Of a stretch of 10,856 bases of DNA, positions 1 through 5,751 are shown in pieces (within the stretch, counting starts at the first letter, position 1; each line of letters begins with the position of its first letter). A program made the translations under genes and the position numbers. The stretch spans positions 1 through 10,856 of the forward strand of contig CAMUFS010000074.1 of the NCBI GenBank assembly GCA_947088195.1. Reading direction: 5' to 3'. This stretch comes from an uncultured Clostridia bacterium (GTDB lineage Bacteria; Bacillota; Clostridia; Lachnospirales; Lachnospiraceae). The notes beneath the pieces were generated by a model. That model was given only the letters and a program-made list of their open reading frames with translations, made no database searches and had not been told where the DNA came from.

Positions 1-303
1 GGTCTGAAGATAGAGCGTCCCGGACTACATCTTGGCACCATCAAAAAGAACCGTTTTGAACCCTCCCATGCACTTGCCATGACACTTCAGGAGAATGAGG
101 TGACAAACACAATCCATTTTTCTTCCGATTCAGAACAGATAAAGGCATATTTGCGCGGGGAGAGTATATCCTTACAAAATTGTGATAATCCTCCGAGAAA
201 TGGCTGGTGCTTGGTGCTTGTGGATGGATACAGCATTGGATGGGGAAAAGTAAACAATGGGGCGTTAAAAAATCATTATCCCAAGGGATTGCGGGGAATA
301 TAG
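1..303 (+). CDS. RsmB/RsmF-family rRNA (cytosine-C5) methyltransferase, C-terminal part (5' end outside window)
   Basis: The frame is open from base 1 to a TAG at 301-303, so about 100 C-terminal residues are present. The end matches the RNA-binding C-terminal domain found after the SAM-dependent methyltransferase core in the NOL1/NOP2/Sun family of bacterial RsmF-like enzymes, which methylate cytosine C5 in 16S rRNA. The recognisable signature is GWCLVLVDGYSIGWGK followed by LKNHYPKGLR, close to the usual G-x-L-V-x-V-D-G-x-x-x-G-W-G-K...K-N-x-Y-P-K-G-x-R ending. The catalytic cysteines and SAM site lie upstream and cannot be checked. An ATG at 79 is an internal methionine, because homologous sequence (GLHLGTIKKNRFEPSHALAM) continues upstream of it. 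Which cytosine is modified cannot be told from this fragment. Confidence 0.88.
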   Translation, partial: GLKIERPGLHLGTIKKNRFEPSHALAMTLQENEVTNTIHFSSDSEQIKAYLRGESISLQNCDNPPRNGWCLVLVDGYSIGWGKVNNGALKNHYPKGLRGI

Positions 304-385
304 GAGAATTATCTTAGGAGACAACAGAAATAAACAGGCACATAACATTTTATAGTTATTTAATAGATTTTCTCTCTCTGCCTGC
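304..385. other. Short intergenic spacer
   Basis: This 82-base AT-rich gap lies between the methyltransferase stop and the pckA promoter. A 6-base inverted pair, CAGGCA (335-340) and TGCCTG (379-384), is separated by a long loop and is too weak to call a terminator. I see nothing else here. Confidence 0.4.
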
Positions 386-414
386 TTGACTTTTTTTTCC
401 TGAAATGAGATAAT
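386..414 (+). promoter_or_regulatory. Sigma-A type promoter of pckA
   Basis: TTGACT (386-391) and GATAAT (409-414) are separated by exactly 17 bases. An overlapping TAATAA (411-416) is an alternative -10. Transcription would start near 421, giving a ~30-base leader ending in the strong ribosome binding site AAGGAGG (437-443), 7 bases before the pckA ATG. Confidence 0.75.
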
Positions 415-450
415 AAATACAAATTTTTCATTATTGAAGGAGGAAATACA

Positions 451-2154
451 ATGGCAACAAAAGCTTATTATCCAATCAGCGAGATAGGCGCTGGAAAAGT
501 TGGTTTTTCCAAGACTCGTTCCATTATTGAGGCTGCTTTTTATGGAAACAACGTAGTGAAGGTTAACACCTTAAAGGAAGCTTACGATATGGCGAAAAAT
601 TCACCCGGAACGATCGTGACGGACATGCCTGTATATAGAGGAGAAGAATTTGGTCTTGACAAGGATGCAAAGGTTCTTTTATTTAATGATGGCGCTGTTA
701 CCGGACGTTATGCAACAGCACGCCGCATCAAGGGTGAGCCGGGCGTAGATGATGCTAAGCTGGATAAAGTAGTGATGGATGCTGTTTATGAGACACGCTG
801 GAAGACCATGTACCATGCAGAGTGCTTTGTAGGTCTTGATCCAGAATTTATGGTAAAAGCACATCTTCTGATTCCAGAAGGAGAAGAAAATTTACTGTAC
901 AACTGGATGATCAATTTCCAGTATATGTCTGATGAGTATGTAAAGATGTACAAAAATTCTAAGGCAGTAGGAGACGGAAAAGAAGCAGACATTTACATTT
1001 TCTCCGATCCACAGTGGGTACCGGGCAACCGTCCTGATGTTGATTATAGCTGCTTAAGCGATCCACTTACTCTGTGCTATTTTGATACCAATGAGAACTG
1101 CGCTGCGATTCTTGGAATGAGATATTTTGGAGAACATAAGAAGGGCACACTTACCATGGCGTGGGCGATCGCAAACAGAAATGGCTATGCTTCCTGCCAT
1201 GGCGGACAGAAAGAGTACACACTGGCAGATGGCAGCAAGTTTGTAGCTTCCGTATATGGACTGTCTGGCTCTGGAAAATCTACATTGACCCATGCAAAGC
1301 ATAATGGCAAGTATGAGATCAAGGTTTTGCATGATGATGCATTTATTATCAACACAGATACTTGTGCATCGGTTGCTCTTGAGCCTACTTATTTTGATAA
1401 AACGGCAGATTATCCTACAGGCTGCCCAGACAATAAATATCTTCTGACCGCTCAGAACTGCTCTGCTACACTGGATGAGGACGGAAAGGTTCAGCTTGTG
1501 ACAGAGGATATCAGAAATGGCAATGGCCGTGCAATTAAATCTAAGCTGTGGTCTCCAAACCGTGTAGATAAGATTGACGCGCCTGTAAATGCTATCTTCT
1601 GGATTATGAAAGACCCTACTATTCCTCCAGTAGTTAAGCTAAAAGGATCTGCTCTTGCATCTGTTATGGGAGCGACACTTGCCACAAAGACATCTTCTGC
1701 AGAGCGTGTGGCAGCAGGAACAGACTTAAATGCAATCCGCATTGTACCATATGCAAATCCTTTCAGAACCTATCCTCTGGTAAATGACTATGAGAAGTTC
1801 AAGAAGCTGGTACAGGAGAAGAATGTTGATTGCTATATTGTCAACACAGGAGATTTCATGGGCAAGAAGGTAAAGCCTGCTGATACACTTGGAATCCTTG
1901 AGACTATTGTAGAAGGAAAAGCACAGTTTGAGCAGTGGGGACCATTTGAGGATATTGAGATTATGCATGACTGGTCCGGCAAAACAGGTGACTTTACACC
2001 AGACTTTAACGATGCAGATTACAAGAATCAGTTAAAGAATGCTATGCAGACACGTGTGAAGGCGGTAGAGGACTTCGCAACAAAGAAAGAAGGCTATGAC
2101 AAGCTTCCTGATGAGGCATTGGAGGCATTGAAGAAGCTGGTTAATGCATTATAA
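451..2154 (+). CDS. pckA: Phosphoenolpyruvate carboxykinase, ATP type
   Basis: The 567-residue protein interconverts oxaloacetate + ATP and PEP + CO2 + ADP in the cytoplasm. In fermenting gut Clostridia it can run in either direction at the PEP/oxaloacetate node. Visible landmarks: GEHKKG (227-232) with the active-site lysine; ASCHGG (247-252), whose His250 matches the metal-binding histidine of the family; the kinase-1a P-loop GLSGSGKST (270-278); the kinase-2 aspartates in LHDDAF (293-298); and VNTGDF (464-469), equivalent to the family's VNTGW motif. At 567 residues it is longer than the roughly 530-540 of typical bacterial ATP-type enzymes. Its motifs also deviate (GSGKST rather than GTGKTT, HDDAF rather than GDDEHGW), so it belongs to a divergent branch. 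The start is fixed by AAGGAGG 7 bases upstream. The gene has its own promoter and terminator and appears monocistronic. Confidence 0.92.
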   Translation: MATKAYYPISEIGAGKVGFSKTRSIIEAAFYGNNVVKVNTLKEAYDMAKNSPGTIVTDMPVYRGEEFGLDKDAKVLLFNDGAVTGRYATARRIKGEPGVDDAKLDKVVMDAVYETRWKTMYHAECFVGLDPEFMVKAHLLIPEGEENLLYNWMINFQYMSDEYVKMYKNSKAVGDGKEADIYIFSDPQWVPGNRPDVDYSCLSDPLTLCYFDTNENCAAILGMRYFGEHKKGTLTMAWAIANRNGYASCHGGQKEYTLADGSKFVASVYGLSGSGKSTLTHAKHNGKYEIKVLHDDAFIINTDTCASVALEPTYFDKTADYPTGCPDNKYLLTAQNCSATLDEDGKVQLVTEDIRNGNGRAIKSKLWSPNRVDKIDAPVNAIFWIMKDPTIPPVVKLKGSALASVMGATLATKTSSAERVAAGTDLNAIRIVPYANPFRTYPLVNDYEKFKKLVQEKNVDCYIVNTGDFMGKKVKPADTLGILETIVEGKAQFEQWGPFEDIEIMHDWSGKTGDFTPDFNDADYKNQLKNAMQTRVKAVEDFATKKEGYDKLPDEALEALKKLVNAL

Positions 2155-2178
2155 TTTTATATAAAATTGAGATGAAAC

Positions 2179-2210
2179 AAAGGCCGCTCCATATGGGGCG
2201 GTCTTTGCTT
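2179..2210 (+). terminator. Intrinsic terminator of pckA
   Basis: A 12-bp stem (2179-2190 with 2195-2206, two G-U pairs) closes an ATAT loop 24 bases after the pckA stop. The downstream tract TTTGCTT is only moderately T-rich. The left arm starts AAAGGCC, so the stem may also stop transcription from the other side weakly. Confidence 0.8.
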
Positions 2211-2242
2211 CTAAAAAATGTCTTGTGATAATTTTTTGAGAT

Positions 2243-2420
2243 TTTATTGAATCATTTTCGAGAGAGGTTCGCAGAGCCAAGCCATTGGTATTCTCCGTCA
2301 CCGCGCTCCCGCTTAGTGAAAAACGTAACGGACACTAAGCTCGTGAGAAACCTCGCTAAGTGCCAACGTTTTTCAATAGGTTCCTTGAGAATACCAATGG
2401 CTTGGCTCTGCTATTTTTTC
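2243..2420 (+). repeat. Structured repeat, copy 1 (variable-stem/conserved-core hairpin element)
   Basis: Perfect 25-base arms at 2271-2295 and 2387-2411 close a 91-base core (2296-2386). The core has its own nested structure. GAAAAACGT (2318-2326) pairs with ACGTTTTTC (2366-2374), and within it GGACACTAAGC (2330-2340) pairs with GCTAAGTGCC (2355-2364), with one bulge and one mismatch. A local alternative is GCTTAGTG (2311-2318) with CACTAAGC (2333-2340). Outside the arms, TTTATTGAATCAT (2243-2255) lies 15 bases upstream and TATTTTTTC (2412-2420) follows directly. Both flanks have counterparts in copy 2, so the element probably spans about 178 bases. The T-rich tail could let it act as a terminator. 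The family is not recognised; a structured RNA, a terminator-like REP/BIME element and a non-autonomous mobile element are all possible. Confidence 0.85.
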
Positions 2421-2543
2421 TATATGCCAGATAATATTGTTATTTGACATATCTAATTATTTTTGCATATTTATATGTTATTAAATTTTGCTATCTCAAA
2501 ATTTAATATAAGAGAAAACGCAGAAGAACATCTGAGTATTACC
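2421..2543. other. AT-rich spacer between the two repeat copies, with a hairpin
   Basis: The spacer contains no gene. A perfect 12-bp hairpin, arms 2479-2490 and 2497-2508 around a CTATCT loop, is almost entirely A/T apart from one G-C pair. TTGACA at 2444-2449 is a perfect -35 box, but no good -10 follows at 16-18 bases, so I do not call a promoter. Confidence 0.5.
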
Positions 2544-2720
2544 GATAAAGTAGCTTAGAGAAGTGGTTATGGTTCTCAGGAACCTATTGAAAAACGTCGG
2601 CACTTAGCGAGGTTTCTTACGAGCTTAGTGTCCGCTACGTTTTTCACTAAGCGGGAGCGCGGTGACGGAGAACCATAACCACTTCTCTAAGCGGCCCTTT
2701 TTCAAATATGATTCAATAAA
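2544..2720 (-). repeat. Structured repeat, copy 2 (inverted relative to copy 1)
   Basis: Perfect 25-base arms at 2553-2577 and 2668-2692 enclose a 90-base core (2578-2667). Read on the minus strand, the core equals copy 1 except for three A/G substitutions and one missing T. The arms differ from those of copy 1 at 11 of 25 positions, yet every change is matched on the opposite arm. The 5' flank, read on the minus strand from 2720 to 2708, is again TTTATTGAATCAT at exactly 15 bases from the arm. The 3' flank TACTTTATC (2552-2544) matches copy 1 at 7 of 9 positions. Copies 1 and 2 point tail to tail, so 2243-2720 is one large inverted repeat. Confidence 0.85.
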
Positions 2721-2934
2721 TATATAATATCCAGTGCACCAATACAATTTGAATTATTTTTTGTGAGAGTCATATTATTTATAGAAAATAAAGATTTATT
2801 AATTTTAAATACAGATCTGTATAAAATTAGATTATTAGGAAATTGGTCTTAGATGGGAAAAAATAGGCTTGTTTTCTTTAAAAAAATGTGGTGAATTAAC
2901 AGGAAATGTGTTAATATAAAAATAAGAATTATGT
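2721..2934. other. AT-rich non-coding region
   Basis: No gene with a ribosome binding site was found. The only structure seen is a perfect 14-base palindrome, ATACAGATCTGTAT (2809-2822), which could be a protein-binding site or chance in AT-rich DNA. Confidence 0.45.
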
Positions 2935-2972
2935 TATAGTAATGACAAAACAGATGGTAACATCTGCTTTGT
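2935..2972 (+). promoter_or_regulatory. Putative -10 box and start-site palindrome upstream of the YvyF-like gene
   Basis: TATAGT (2935-2940) is a plausible -10; no convincing -35 lies at the proper distance. Immediately downstream, arms 2945-2956 and 2961-2972 form a 12-bp inverted repeat with one mismatch around GTAA (core CAGATG-GTAA-CATCTG). It would sit on the transcription start, as an operator or a 5'-leader hairpin would. Which of the two it is cannot be told. Confidence 0.4.
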
Positions 2973-3037
2973 ATGTAAGGTGATCTATAGGTGAGGCACG
3001 GATGCAGCACTGTTCAGATGGAAAGGGAGGGTATTTC

Positions 3038-3484
3038 ATGGCCAGAGTTGGAGAAAAAGGACAATTCAAGGAGGAAATCAGAACGTGTAAATTCTGTGGT
3101 ACGATGTTTTATTATTATGGGTTTGGTTATGGTTATTGTGCACGGTGTACCCCGATTGATGATGAGATGTTTCACAGAGTAAAGGATTATATCTGGGAGC
3201 ATGGAACAGCTACGATGGCGATGGTCAGTGCTGCCACAGGAGTCAGCATGAAGCAAATCACACAATATTTGAAGGATGGAAGACTTGAGATTCCTGAAGA
3301 ATCCAGTATTTTTATACGTTGTGAGCTGTGCAATGCAGAGATTCGATATGGAAGGTACTGCCCAGAATGTGCAAGCCGCACATCAAAAAAATTTGAGAGT
3401 GCTGTCAAGATGGATATTTTTGAAGTGGGAGAAAAACCCAGAGATATGAAGGGAAAAATGCACTATCTGGGGAATGATGAGTAG
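3038..3484 (+). CDS. YvyF-like (TIGR03826-type) zinc-ribbon / helix-turn-helix protein
   Basis: This is a 148-residue cytoplasmic protein. Residues 17-37 hold a zinc ribbon (C17-x2-C20 ... C34-x2-C37). Residues 41-85 form a helix-turn-helix-like segment reading VKDYIWEHGTATMAMVSAATGVSMKQITQYLKDGRLEI. A second ribbon follows (C95-x2-C98 ... C108-x2-C111). This order matches the flagellar-operon protein YvyF/TIGR03826 of Firmicutes, whose precise biochemical role I cannot state. No flagellar gene is in the window, so here it is an orphan and may instead be a general regulator. I start at 3038 rather than the in-frame ATG at 3002, because AAGGGAGG (3023-3030) lies 7 bases before 3038 and no good site precedes 3002. 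The gene is monocistronic: 6S RNA with its own promoter follows. Confidence 0.8.
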   Translation: MARVGEKGQFKEEIRTCKFCGTMFYYYGFGYGYCARCTPIDDEMFHRVKDYIWEHGTATMAMVSAATGVSMKQITQYLKDGRLEIPEESSIFIRCELCNAEIRYGRYCPECASRTSKKFESAVKMDIFEVGEKPRDMKGKMHYLGNDE

Positions 3485-3539
3485 AACATAGAAATCTAAT
3501 TTGGAAATAAATGTTATTTTCAATATTAAGAGAAAATCC

Positions 3540-3568
3540 TTGAAAAATTGGGTAAATTAGATTATAAT
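3540..3568 (+). promoter_or_regulatory. Sigma-A promoter of the 6S RNA gene
   Basis: TTGAAA (3540-3545) and a perfect TATAAT (3563-3568) with a 17-base spacer. It predicts a start near 3575, just before the structured RNA. This is one of the best consensus promoters in the window, as expected for an abundant RNA. Confidence 0.85.
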
Positions 3569-3574
3569 AAATGT

Positions 3575-3764
3575 AGTTCAAAGCTTATGCTTCCTGAGAT
3601 GTTCGATACTCCTATTTCTTTGAACCTACGTGTACGATTACGGGATTCCTATATTGCTGGCACGATGTCAAGCCTCCTTAATGAGTGGAAGGCAGACTGT
3701 CAGTTGCGGTTGCCCACCTAGCTTTGCTAGGCGTCAAATAATAGGAACCGGCATTTTGGGGCAT
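3575..3764 (+). ncRNA. ssrS: 6S RNA
   Basis: 6S RNA mimics an open promoter and binds housekeeping RNA polymerase holoenzyme, damping transcription as growth slows. The transcript of about 190 bases matches the usual 180-200. The 5' part reads CCTGAGATGTTCG, resembling the CTGAGATGTTCG of E. coli 6S. It folds as a long rod. The closing stem is 3587-3601 with 3752-3764, with a small bulge and G-U pairs. A second stem is TCCTATT (3610-3616) with AATAGGA (3740-3746). Apical stems are CTGGCA (3657-3662) with TGTCAG (3698-3703), and an inner GCC/GGC stem. A 3'-bubble hairpin is CCTAGC-TTT-GCTAGG (3717-3731). GTTCAAAG (3576-3583) can alternatively pair with CTTTGAAC (3618-3625). The call is from memory of family features, without a covariance search. 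The exact 3' end is inferred from the closing stem. Confidence 0.75.
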
Positions 3765-3778
3765 AACAAAAGAAAAAT

Positions 3779-3810
3779 AAAGAGTCATGCGTGGAGCATG
3801 GCTCTTTTTA
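3779..3810 (+). terminator. Intrinsic terminator downstream of 6S RNA
   Basis: A 12-bp stem (3779-3790 with 3796-3807, one G-U pair) has a 5-base GTGGA loop and ends in a run of five T. It lies 15 bases beyond the predicted mature 6S 3' end and would end the precursor. Confidence 0.88.
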
Positions 3811-3922
3811 TGTGCAACCTGTGCAGAGGAAATGTGTCATTAACGTGGCGCACAGGTCGCGCAGCGAGCAGGGAAAAAGGGCTTGATTGCAGGGATATTT
3901 GGCAGACTGGTACAAACTTCTA
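3811..3922. other. Non-coding spacer upstream of the SpoIID-domain gene
   Basis: An 8-bp inverted repeat, ACCTGTGC (3817-3824) with GCACAGGT (3850-3857), flanks 25 bases. I see no coding sequence or recognisable RNA family. Confidence 0.35.
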
Positions 3923-3951
3923 GCATGGTTTATAGGTTGTTTTCATATAAT
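3923..3951 (+). promoter_or_regulatory. Promoter of the SpoIID-domain gene, possibly sigma-E like
   Basis: TATAAT (3946-3951) has no sigma-A -35 at 17 bases. Extended to CATATAAT (3944-3951) it differs by one base from the sigma-E -10 CATACAAT. Fourteen bases upstream, GCATGGT (3923-3929) resembles the sigma-E -35 GNATANN, with one mismatch in the core. Sigma-E control would fit a sporulation SpoIID, but the match is loose. Confidence 0.35.
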
Positions 3952-3984
3952 AGATGAAACATGGATAGGAGGAGCTATCGTTAG

Positions 3985-5739
3985 ATGAGCCGGAAAACTG
4001 TGAGATATGTAAGGAGAAAGAAAAAACAAGTATCAAAAGCACCTTTTTATGCTTCCATTGTGCTGCTTCTTATTGTGTGTGCGTTGTTTTTCCGTACAGA
4101 AAAGCCGACAGCTACACCGGAGCAGACGAAGGAGGAAAGAAAAAGCTTTGAGAATGCTTTTATTGTGTCGGCAAAGGATAATCTGTTGATTTTTATGGCA
4201 GACGGAATTTTAATGCAGGTTCGGGCAGATGGTGTCACAGAGATGAATGATACACTTGCAGATATTGAGGTGAAGAATGGAAGGGCTGTGCGGATTGGTG
4301 TGAAGGAGGATACCATTCGAGGCAGAGTGCTGGCGGTGGGAGAAGATTTTATAGAAATTGAGGGGTATGGAAAATTGCCCTTGTCCGAGCATTTTGCAGC
4401 GTATCAGGTTTATGGAGAGCTTGCACAAAAGGATTATCGGAGTATTTTGGTTGGCTATGATTTGCAAGAGTTTATTGTGGGTGATGGTCAGGTATGTGGT
4501 GCTGTGATAAAGGAAGAGGTGGAGGCTACTTTGATTCGTGTCCTGATTCGCGGTGATCAGTATGAGGGCGAGATGCATGAAAGACTTGTTTTTCTTTCGT
4601 CGGAAGCGATGCTTCTCACTTACGGAGAGCAGCAGAGACGGGTTGAGCCAAGCACGGAGCTCATACTTGATATGACAAGTGAGGAGTTCGCAGCAGGCAG
4701 AGTGAAACTTTCTACAGAGAGTGGTGAGGGCATGATCACTGTGACATCATTGCAGCGTGCGCAAGGAAATCCTTCTTATTATGGCAGCTTTGAGATAGAA
4801 AGACAGGAAGGTGGCCTTACGTTGGTCAATGAGGTTGATTTGGAGAAATATCTATATTTTGTAGTGCCAAGTGAGATGCCGGCAAGCTATGGACTGGAGG
4901 CATTGAAAGCGCAGGCAGTCTGTGCAAGAAGCTATGCCTGCCGTCATATTCTGGCAAATAGTTTAAGCGCATATGGCGCGCATGTAGATGATAGCTCTGG
5001 TTATCAGGTCTATAATAATTATTCATCTGCAGAAATGTCCAATCAGGCAGTGGACGAGACAAAAGGGCAGATAATGAGCTTTGAGGATGAGATTGTGCAG
5101 GCTTATTATTTTTCTACTTCCTGTGGATTTACGACGGATGCCGATATCTGGTCTGCCGATTTTTCTCTGCCTTATATTCAGGGAAGGCGTGTTTATGGGG
5201 AGGAAGGAGAGGACGATTTTGTTAGCGCTATCACAGATTGGGAATATCCTGCATATGAGAAGGATTTTCCGTGGTATCGGTGGTATGTGAACTTTTCCTT
5301 GCAGGCCTTAGATAATTGTGTGAGTGTGGCAGGATTGTCTGACGCCGTGGGAAAGGTGAAGAGCTTGGAGGTCAGCATGAGAGGAAAGAATGGGGTAGCG
5401 AAAGCGATCACTGTAATTGGGGAGAATGGAAGTGCGGTGATCGAGAAGGAGTACCAGATTCGAAAGTTTTTAAGTCCGGTTGGTCTTGAGCTTCACAGAA
5501 AGGACGGCGCGGTGCTGACCGATTTTTCTTTGCTGCCAAGCGGTTTTTTTCTGGTTAGAGAGATAATTGAGAATGGCGCAGTGACAGGCTATCGCCTTGA
5601 CGGAGGAGGCTTTGGGCATGGAGCAGGCATGAGCCAGAATGGAGCCAAGGCAATGGCAGATGAGGGAATGTCTTATCAAGATATTTTAAAGTTCTTTTAT
5701 CAGGGGATTGAGATTAAAGCTTTTTCTGATGGGGTATAG
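3985..5739 (+). CDS. Membrane-anchored SpoIID/LytB-domain protein (probable peptidoglycan lytic transglycosylase)
   Basis: The 584-residue protein has a basic N-terminus (RYVRRKKKQ), then one membrane segment at about 22-37, placing the rest outside the cytoplasm. Residues ~40-265 are a beta-rich region I do not recognise. The SpoIID/LytB domain spans ~270-580. It shows YYGSFEIE and LVNEVDLEKYLYFVVPSEMP, with the catalytic glutamate probably E297; then LEALKAQAVCARSYA, YYFSTSCGFT (374-383) and GGGFGHGAGMSQNGA (540-554). SpoIID cleaves peptidoglycan from which stem peptides were removed, during engulfment in sporulation; LytB/CwlB modifiers share the fold. It is much longer than B. subtilis SpoIID (about 340), so this may be a vegetative paralogue. 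Where the family often has His in HSTSGG, this protein has F376. AGGAGG (3967-3972) is 12 bases before the ATG, rather far, but a TAG codon directly precedes the ATG, so no earlier start is possible. Confidence 0.88.
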   Translation: MSRKTVRYVRRKKKQVSKAPFYASIVLLLIVCALFFRTEKPTATPEQTKEERKSFENAFIVSAKDNLLIFMADGILMQVRADGVTEMNDTLADIEVKNGRAVRIGVKEDTIRGRVLAVGEDFIEIEGYGKLPLSEHFAAYQVYGELAQKDYRSILVGYDLQEFIVGDGQVCGAVIKEEVEATLIRVLIRGDQYEGEMHERLVFLSSEAMLLTYGEQQRRVEPSTELILDMTSEEFAAGRVKLSTESGEGMITVTSLQRAQGNPSYYGSFEIERQEGGLTLVNEVDLEKYLYFVVPSEMPASYGLEALKAQAVCARSYACRHILANSLSAYGAHVDDSSGYQVYNNYSSAEMSNQAVDETKGQIMSFEDEIVQAYYFSTSCGFTTDADIWSADFSLPYIQGRRVYGEEGEDDFVSAITDWEYPAYEKDFPWYRWYVNFSLQALDNCVSVAGLSDAVGKVKSLEVSMRGKNGVAKAITVIGENGSAVIEKEYQIRKFLSPVGLELHRKDGAVLTDFSLLPSGFFLVREIIENGAVTGYRLDGGGFGHGAGMSQNGAKAMADEGMSYQDILKFFYQGIEIKAFSDGV

Positions 5740-5751
5740 TAATTATAGTAT

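Noticed and set aside
2247..2447. Open frame of 66 codons across repeat copy 1
   Set aside because: It lies wholly over the hairpin element, has no ribosome binding site, and its matching segment is also present in copy 2 on the other strand only as repeat sequence. Such frames are probable artefacts of the repeat.
2444..2473. Promoter between the repeat copies (TTGACA at 2444-2449)
   Set aside because: The -35 is perfect, but the best hexamer at 16-18 bases matches the -10 consensus at only about half its positions, and no gene follows directly.
2243..2720. Integron attC sites or a CRISPR-like array
   Set aside because: attC sites conserve the outer ends and vary in the middle, the opposite of what is seen here. 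There are only two copies, in inverted orientation, with no spacer periodicity and no integrase or cas gene.
3002..3037. Upstream ATG as the start of the YvyF-like gene
   Set aside because: No good ribosome binding site precedes 3002, whereas 3038 has AAGGGAGG at 7 bases, and the extra 12 residues do not resemble the family.
3630..3923. Open frame of 97 codons over the 6S RNA region
   Set aside because: It runs through the structured RNA and its terminator, lacks a ribosome binding site and shows no protein family pattern.
4210..4578. Minus-strand open frame of 122 codons opposite the SpoIID-domain gene
   Set aside because: It is a low-complexity shadow of a coding region on the other strand, without a ribosome binding site.
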